Shown: positions 6,947 to 10,406 of the stretch, one piece after another
Layout: each line of letters starts with the position of its first letter
Position numbering within the stretch: position 1 is the first letter of the stretch
Assembly (NCBI GenBank): GCA_046727435.1
Contig: JBKPCR010000133.1
Span: 1-10,406 of the forward strand
DNA length: 10,406 nt
Source: CAVPRW01 sp046727435 [NCBI: bacterium]
Lineage (GTDB): Bacteria > Tectomicrobia > Entotheonellia > J063
Direction: 5' to 3'
Made by a program: the position numbers and the translations under genes
The notes under the pieces: generated by a model
Databases searched by the model: none
Seen by the model: only the letters and a program-made list of their open reading frames with translations
Told to the model about the DNA's origin: nothing

Positions 6947-7174
6947 AGAGGCATCCACCGCGTCGCCGGCCGCACCGGCGACCGCACGGCGTGGGTCACG
7001 ACCCGCCCGTGTCGCGCGCCCCACCACACCATCTCGGAGGTGGGGCTGATCGGCGGGGGCCACGTGCCGAGGCCGGGTGACGTGTCGCTGGCCCACAAGG
7101 GCGTGCGCTTCCTGGATGCATGGCCCGAGTTTCGCCGCCATGTCCTGGAGGTCTTGCGCCAACCACTCGAGGAG
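6947..7174 (+). pseudogene. Internal fragment of a YifB/ComM-type AAA+ (Mg-chelatase-like) ATPase
   Basis: The frame reads [46 protein letters not shown] and [17 protein letters not shown]. This matches the central part of YifB/ComM ATPases, (R/T)RPFRxPHHTIS(D/E)xxLIGGG-x-(P/V)PxPGEVSLAHxGVLFLDELPEF. Only about 76 of some 500 residues remain. The Walker A region and C-terminus are missing, and the Walker B Glu is lost (FLDEL reads FLDAW), so this is an eroded fragment. At its 3' end it runs directly into the dispersed repeat after PLEE, giving ESLIYI and a TAA instead of the expected continuation. ComM is a helicase in natural transformation; no function is expected here. Confidence 0.8.
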
Positions 7175-7235
7175 AGTCTCATATACATATAATAATTTCG
7201 CGGATGTCCTTGACCTTACCACGGTGGCAGCGCTC
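7174..7235 (+). repeat. Dispersed repeat, copy B
   Basis: Copy of the 1699-1765 repeat, starting with the same GAGTCTCATATACATATAAT. It abuts, within a codon, the point where the YifB-like fragment stops matching its family, so the repeat's left edge is a true junction. Similarity runs through TTCGCGGA, ACCTTAC and CACGGTGGCAG. Confidence 0.7.
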
Positions 7236-7456
7236 GCCGCACGCATCAGGTCGTCGACAACCGCGCCGAGCGCTCATCTTTCCGAGCACCCCCCACGGCC
7301 CATCTCTCCCGACCAGGCTATGGAGGTCTCTAGCCGCTGGCGGGGCGCGAGGATAGCCTCTAGCGCTCGCGAGAGGAACCGGTGTGGGCGTGTCGAGGCA
7401 TCACCCCGTCGGGCTTGGACAAGGCTCAGGCCCGTGGGGTAGGAGGTGCTCGCAGC
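7236..7456. other. Short stretch without a supported gene
   Basis: About 220 bases between the dispersed repeat and the next gene fragment. No frame resembles a known protein and no structure stands out. Confidence 0.5.
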
Positions 7457-7651
7457 CTATGCTTCTGGAGCTGGCGGCTGGTGACAGGTGGCGAAGGCGC
7501 GCAACCAGGTGGCGAGGCGAGCCTTGCGCTCGGCCTAGTCGATTGAAGGCGGGTCATGGCGGATGAATCGCCAGAGCACCGGCCCATACTGCCGCACCAG
7601 ATGCCAGAGGCGTACAGGGTAGTAGCCAGAGCGGCCGAGGGCATTGTCGAC
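7457..7651 (-). pseudogene. C-terminal fragment of an unknown protein with internal TAG
   Basis: A frame of 65 codons between an upstream TAA and a TAG at 7457-7459, interrupted by TAG at 7535-7537. It reads YYPVRLWHLVRQYGPVLWRF then IRHDPPSID-stop-AERKARLATWLRAFATCH, ending PPAPEA. The amphipathic, Trp/Arg-rich composition and the unbroken frame on both sides of the TAG argue that it was a real C-terminus (the TAG perhaps from a sense codon such as CAG). The family is unknown to me. Its upstream end is only 10 bases from the proposed outer edge of the IS nest, so the rest was probably displaced by those insertions. Confidence 0.45.
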
Positions 7652-7660
7652 TTATTGCAC

Positions 7661-7673
7661 GTTGACAGAATCG
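7661..7673 (+). repeat. Candidate left inverted repeat of the IS6-like element
   Basis: GTTGACAGAATCG read inward resembles the inward reading of the right side (GTTGTCAACTTAATCG, 10169-10184 on the minus strand) with one mismatch in the first seven bases and a 3-nt gap. If real, it would mark the outermost layer of the nest. No matching 8-bp target duplication is seen. Confidence 0.25.
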
Positions 7674-7863
7674 TTTGGCAGAAAGGTGCATGACTACCTT
7701 GGTAGCAGCTCTTATACTAATTCACTGGGACGTTGTCTTGATGTATTCGACACCATGTCGCCCCTAGGGATAGGCGGTCCATGGCACCAGAGCTAAGGGG
7801 TACTCCCAATATCGGCGGAGCACCTGGGTTAGCGAGGCTTCCGAGGTCTCGAATATGACTTTG

Positions 7864-8914
7864 CTATGAACACAGTGCATGAATGGCTTCCAGCAAATAT
7901 GCCTATCCAGTGAGGGATTGCAGAGTGGGCGCGTCATAGGCCTGCAACAAGTTGCCGACATCGACCTGTTGCGCCTCAAGGTCGACGAATTACTGCCAGG
8001 CCAGGTCGACCTTCACGTCACGCCAGACCCGCTCAATCGGGTTCAGCTCGGGACCGTAGGGTGGGAGCCATACGGACTGCACATGTGCAGGCCATCGAAT
8101 CCGTTGAGCCGTATGGGCGCCACTGTTATCCAAGAGCAAGAGATTGAAGCTGTCGGGAAAGGCCTGCGCCAAGGCGTCGACGAAGAGCTGAAAGGTGTCG
8201 GCATTCAGATACGGCAGCTCCAGGAACAACCGCTCGCCCGTGGTCGGGGCGACGGCGCCGTAGATGTAGAACCATTCAAAGGTTTACTGGATCGGCCCCA
8301 CGGGTTGAACCCCGCAGGCCGTCAGCCGTCGGCGGCGCACGGTGAGTCACCCCACACGCCTTTCATCCTGGCTGAACACACGCACCGGTCGGGTCTGCTC
8401 CGATGGCATGGCACGCTGCAGCGGCTCCTGACAGGTCGCCTGCAACGTGGGAATGGCTTCAGGGTGTTTTGGTGTGACTGGGGCGTGGGACCTTGAGCGT
8501 GGCCTTGAACCGGGTCCGCACGATGGTGTAGAGCGTGTGAGCGTGGACCTCCAGCTGAAAGGTCTGCTGGACCCAGTGCCGTAGCGCTTCATAGGAGGCA
8601 AACCCGGCCGGCTGCTGGAGGGCCCGCTCAATGGCGGCCAACACGTCTGGGGGCAGCGAGAGGGGCTTGCCAGCCGTGATATAGACCTCCAGCAAAGCCG
8701 CCAAGCCACTCACTTCGTAGAGGGCGAGCCGGTGGCCGATGGTGTGGCGATGCACCCCCACCAGGTGGGCCACCTCCTGGCGGCTCTGCGCGTGCCCACT
8801 GGCCAGGAAGTAGAGCCTCTGGAGCCGTGGTTTCTTACGACCATCATGTTCACGTGGTAAGCTCTGCTTAAGCGTGTCTGCAGGCTCGGTCATGAGGGGT
8901 AGAGGTTTGTGCAT
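7864..8914 (-). pseudogene. IS630-family transposase of element 1, with frameshift and three stops
   Basis: Start ATG at 8914 with GGGAGG nearby. The N-terminal winged-helix/HTH part is intact to about 8461 (QSRQEVAHLVGVHRHTIGHR, LPPDVLAAIERALQQPAGF). A 1-nt insertion near 8461 shifts the frame at SHTKTP/EAIPTL. Then come VFSQDERRVG (first catalytic Asp; DES has become DER), TGA (8347-8349), TAA (8284-8286), TFEWFYIYGAVAPTTGERLF, LLLLDNSGAH (second Asp), LPPYGPELNPIERVW (catalytic Glu), TAA (7990-7992) and TAG (7903-7905), ending in IHALCS and a TAG at 7864-7866. With these repaired it would be about 350 aa, normal for the family. The catalytic DDE residues survive, so decay is moderate. Confidence 0.9.
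7867..7881 (+). repeat. Left terminal inverted repeat of element 1
   Basis: Perfect 15-bp match to the reverse complement of 8965-8979. The transposase stop TAG lies just outside it, in the TA target. Confidence 0.9.
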
Positions 8915-8964
8915 CGCCTGCCCTCCCAACGGACCGCTGAAACCCTCAGCAAGGATAGCAGTAC

Positions 8965-8979
8965 CATGCACTGTGTTCA
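8965..8979 (-). repeat. Right terminal inverted repeat of element 1
   Basis: Perfect 15-bp partner of 7867-7881, about 50 bases upstream of the transposase ATG. Confidence 0.9.
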
Positions 8980-9702
8980 ATCAAAACTCATATAAGGGGT
9001 CGTGGACGTGTTTCGAGAGCGCTTGGCGCCGCTCCTTGAACCACCGCTCACCAGGATTGAGTTCGGGACTATAGGCAGGTAAAGGCACCGTTCGATGCCG
9101 TCCGGCCACCACACGTGGCCGCTTGTGTGCACCCCACTGTCATCAAGCACCACGGCCCATGGCCCAGCGGGCAATGCCTGCCGCCACTCATGTAGAAACA
9201 GCTCAAAGCAGGCGCCATCCAGTCGGGGGAGGAAGAGGCAGAAACTCTGGCCAGCGGTAGTCGATCCCCCACTACTCCCGCAAATAGCGTTGGGCCTCTT
9301 TGAGCCGGGCGATTGGGCCCACTCGCATCTCAATGCTTAGGGCCGTCCAGACCTTAGGGGCACTCATTCGTGCCGACCTGGACGCGGTTGCCATTGCACC
9401 AACGCCTCCAGCCCACGGCTCGTATAGGTCGCCCACCACCGTTGCAGTTGCCGTGCACTATAGCCGAGGACCGGCGCAGCGGCCCGCACGCTGCAGATAG
9501 TGCGTGTTTTCAGCAGGCGTAAGAGCTTGACCCGGTCGCCGATGGGTCGGCTCCGGAGCCGCCTCTCTAAGGCGAATAGAGCTGGTGTGCTCCGGGGGAT
9601 CGGTTCTCCATAGCCGATCCACATGACATCCTTGGCGATGGGCTTGTCGGGGCGAAATGACTTCGCCACTCCCCGGTAGCTTAACTTACCGACATGAGCA
9701 AG

Positions 9703-9712
9703 GTGAATTAGT
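9703..9712 (-). repeat. Right terminal inverted repeat of element 2
   Basis: GTGAATTAGT, reverse complement of ACTAATTCAC at 7716-7725. It overlaps the TAA that closes the IS6-like frame. Confidence 0.7.
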
Positions 9713-10133
9713 GTGATGCCGCGGTGGGGAGGCTCGTGATTTCCCGCCAGCTAGCGAATCTTTTGCGCATTTCTTGACGATACTCGAGGGCTGATAAGCG
9801 ATACCGGCATGGTCGAAGGTATTGGGCAACCGGACCATAGGCGGCAAGGAAGCGCTGCGCGTGTCCTGGCGAGTTGGAACCCTGCATCCGTCGCTCGCGC
9901 TGGCGGGAAGGGCTGAGGTGCCACTTATCGCCTGGTCTCGGCCGGCGGCGGAGTTGATTCGCGTACTGTTGCCCAAACTTCCGGCACCATTTACGGATCG
10001 CTTCGTACGTCACAATGATTCCACGAGCGAACAGGAGCTCTTCGACATCGCGCTAGCTGAGGCAAAAACGGAAGTCCAGCCAGACATCATGGCTGATGAT
10101 CTCCGCGGGGAAGCGGTGGTGTTCATATGACGA
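9708..10133 (-). pseudogene. IS6-family transposase remnant with the catalytic core deleted
   Basis: The frame can be followed from about 10133 (HHRFPAEIISHDVWLDFRF, CLS), through a TAG at 10053-10055, to RDVEELLFARGIIVTYEAIR, KWCRKFGQQYANQLRRR and PRPGDKWHL. This is the N-terminal zinc/HTH part of IS6 transposases. It then jumps in frame (about 9912-9917) to RQRERRMQ, SPGHAQRFLAAYGPVAQYL and RFASWREITSLPTAA, the C-terminal part. Normally some 100-120 residues with the DDE catalytic triad lie between DKWHL and the RRRER helix; here they are gone. No ATG is found at the expected start (TCG TCA TAT GAA). The closing TAA belongs to the inverted repeat of element 2, so the 3' end was replaced by that insertion. 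It is non-functional. Confidence 0.85.
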
Positions 10134-10168
10134 TTATGGCACATCGGCCAGGAGCGGTGTAGATTGCG

Positions 10169-10184
10169 CGATTAAGTTGACAAC
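10169..10184 (-). repeat. Candidate right inverted repeat of the IS6-like element
   Basis: Read inward on the minus strand: GTTGTCAACTTAATCG, 36 nt before the remnant's first codons, a normal distance for IS6 ends. Its proposed partner is 7661-7673. Evidence is modest. Confidence 0.3.
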
Positions 10185-10206
10185 GCCCACGTGGAACACC
10201 GAACCT

Positions 10207-10406
10207 TTATTGCGGCTTAGGTCCGACGACGAGCATCAATACCCCTTGTGGCATACTTTCCAGGACGCTACTTTGTGCCGCGATGCCCACCGCGTGGAGC
10301 GTGTCCTGTAGGCGAGCGGCACGGGCAGATACCGTAGCATCGCCGCTTTTGCTAACGAAGGTGAGGCCAGGGGGAACACCGCTGACCGTTTGTTGGCTGA
10401 CCCTCC
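10207..10406 (-). CDS. C-terminus of an unknown protein entering from the right edge
   Basis: 65 codons ending in TAA (10207-10209), open to the window edge, with G/C-rich third positions in places. It reads GVPPGLTFVSKSGDATVSAR, AARLQDTLHAVGIAAQS and PQGVLMLVVGPKPQ-stop. The alternation of a helix (ATVSARAARLQDTLHAVG) with a closing beta strand (VLMLVVG) looks like an alpha/beta domain end, and the short VGPKP tail resembles a protein terminus, but I cannot name the family. It lies just outside the proposed IS6 end, so it appears untouched by the insertions, at least within view. Confidence 0.55.
   Translation of the reverse strand, partial: RVSQQTVSGVPPGLTFVSKSGDATVSARAARLQDTLHAVGIAAQSSVLESMPQGVLMLVVGPKPQ

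Larger units (their letters stand above)
7867..8979 (-). mobile_element. IS630-family element 1, complete with perfect 15-bp inverted repeats
   Basis: TGAACACAGTGCATG on the plus strand at 7867-7881 is the exact reverse complement of 8965-8979. The element is 1113 bp, typical of IS630, and contains one transposase gene on the minus strand. The left flank is TA (7865-7866), the usual IS630 target. The right flank reads AT instead of TA, so one copy of the duplication has changed. It is inserted in the transposase gene of element 2. Confidence 0.9.
7764..9669 (-). pseudogene. IS630-family transposase of element 2: frameshifted, deleted and split by element 1
   Basis: N-terminal helix-turn-helix part at 9364-9669 (RPIGDRVKLLRLLKT, APVLGYSARQLQRWW). 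A frameshift near 9367 leads to IARLKEAQRYLRE, a TAG (9272-9274) at the expected Q, and WGIDYR. The middle, including the first catalytic Asp, is then deleted, and sequence resumes at GQSFCLFLPRLDG with LDDSGVH (second Asp). A 1-nt loss near 9080 precedes LPAYSPELNPGERWFKE (catalytic Glu). The frame is cut at YEF (about 8984) by element 1 and continues on its far side (about 7764-7860) as FETSEASLTQVLRRYWEYP and ALVPWTAYP-stop. The two halves join into a normal IS630 C-terminus, which shows the nesting. The protein is non-functional. The most upstream start is a GTG at 9669. Confidence 0.85.
7716..9712 (-). mobile_element. IS630-family element 2 (older), interrupted by element 1
   Basis: Ends share the inverted repeat ACTAATTCAC (plus strand 7716-7725; minus strand 9712-9703), with further scattered matches. 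The left end is preceded by TA when the repeat is taken from CTAATTCAC, as expected for TA-targeting IS630 elements; on the right the dinucleotide reads CA. Removing element 1 leaves about 880 bp, shorter than the usual 1.1 kb because the transposase has an internal deletion. The right end overlaps the last codons of the IS6-like transposase. Confidence 0.75.

Noticed and set aside
7694-7705. Perfect dyad CTACC-TT-GGTAG
   Set aside because: Short stem with a 2-nt loop and no U-tract; too short to call a terminator or operator.
7879-8496. A 205-codon plus-strand frame
   Set aside because: It is the complement of the IS630 element 1 transposase.
9675-9690. Near-palindrome GGTAGCTTAACTTACC considered as an IS6 end
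   Set aside because: It lies inside IS630 element 2, between its inverted repeat and its transposase start, so it cannot be an end of the IS6 element.
1-10406. Stop-codon reassignment explaining the many in-frame stops
   Set aside because: The interruptions use TGA, TAG and TAA alike and are accompanied by frameshifts and deletions, while the two intact genes end in TAA and have no internal stops. Decay explains this better than recoding.
1-10406. CRISPR arrays, tRNA or rRNA genes
   Set aside because: I saw no regularly spaced repeats and no cloverleaf or rRNA-like sequence on either strand.

Overview
The window is a GC-rich bacterial segment in which one intact signalling operon sits among broken genes and layered insertion sequences. 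Nothing fixes the species. The GC-rich coding style, the H-NOX/hybrid-kinase pair and the dense decayed IS630/IS6 elements would suit an uncultured Gram-negative lineage with a large, IS-laden genome (Tectomicrobia-, NC10- or Nitrospirota-like), but this is only a guess.

Layout. 1-246 (minus): beta-rich fragment of an unnamed protein, running off the left edge. 364-513 (plus): small GC3-rich ORF of unknown function. 548-1318 (minus): short-chain dehydrogenase (SDR) with a good Shine-Dalgarno but an in-frame TGA inside its TGxxxGIG cofactor motif. 1319-2280: no convincing gene, but it holds copy A of a dispersed AT-rich repeat (1699-1765). 2288-2590 (plus): small Cys-rich, probably metal-binding protein, followed by a C-terminal scrap of a class III nucleotide cyclase (2609-2749). 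3027-5702 (minus): the functional core, an H-NOX haem NO sensor and, 3 nt downstream, a 709-residue soluble hybrid histidine kinase carrying HisKA, HATPase, two receivers and an HPt. A short open frame (5706-5927) ends 3 nt before the H-NOX start. 5930-6800: no recognisable gene. 6740-7193 (plus): an AT-rich promoter-like stretch, the start of an unknown gene, then a fragment of a YifB/ComM-type AAA+ ATPase that stops at copy B of the repeat. 7457-7651 (minus): fragment of an unknown gene with an internal TAG.

7661-10184 is an IS graveyard. An IS630-family element with perfect 15-bp terminal inverted repeats (7867-8979) lies inside the transposase gene of a second, different IS630-family element (7716-9712). 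That element lies against, and probably inside, an IS6-family remnant whose catalytic core is deleted (9708-10133). All three transposases are dead. 10207-10406 (minus) is the C-terminus of an unknown protein entering from the right edge.

In function, only the H-NOX/kinase operon looks complete. Family knowledge predicts that NO binding to H-NOX changes kinase autophosphorylation and that phosphate then passes His-Asp-His within one polypeptide. No response-regulator output gene is visible here. The rest records insertion, deletion and pseudogenisation.
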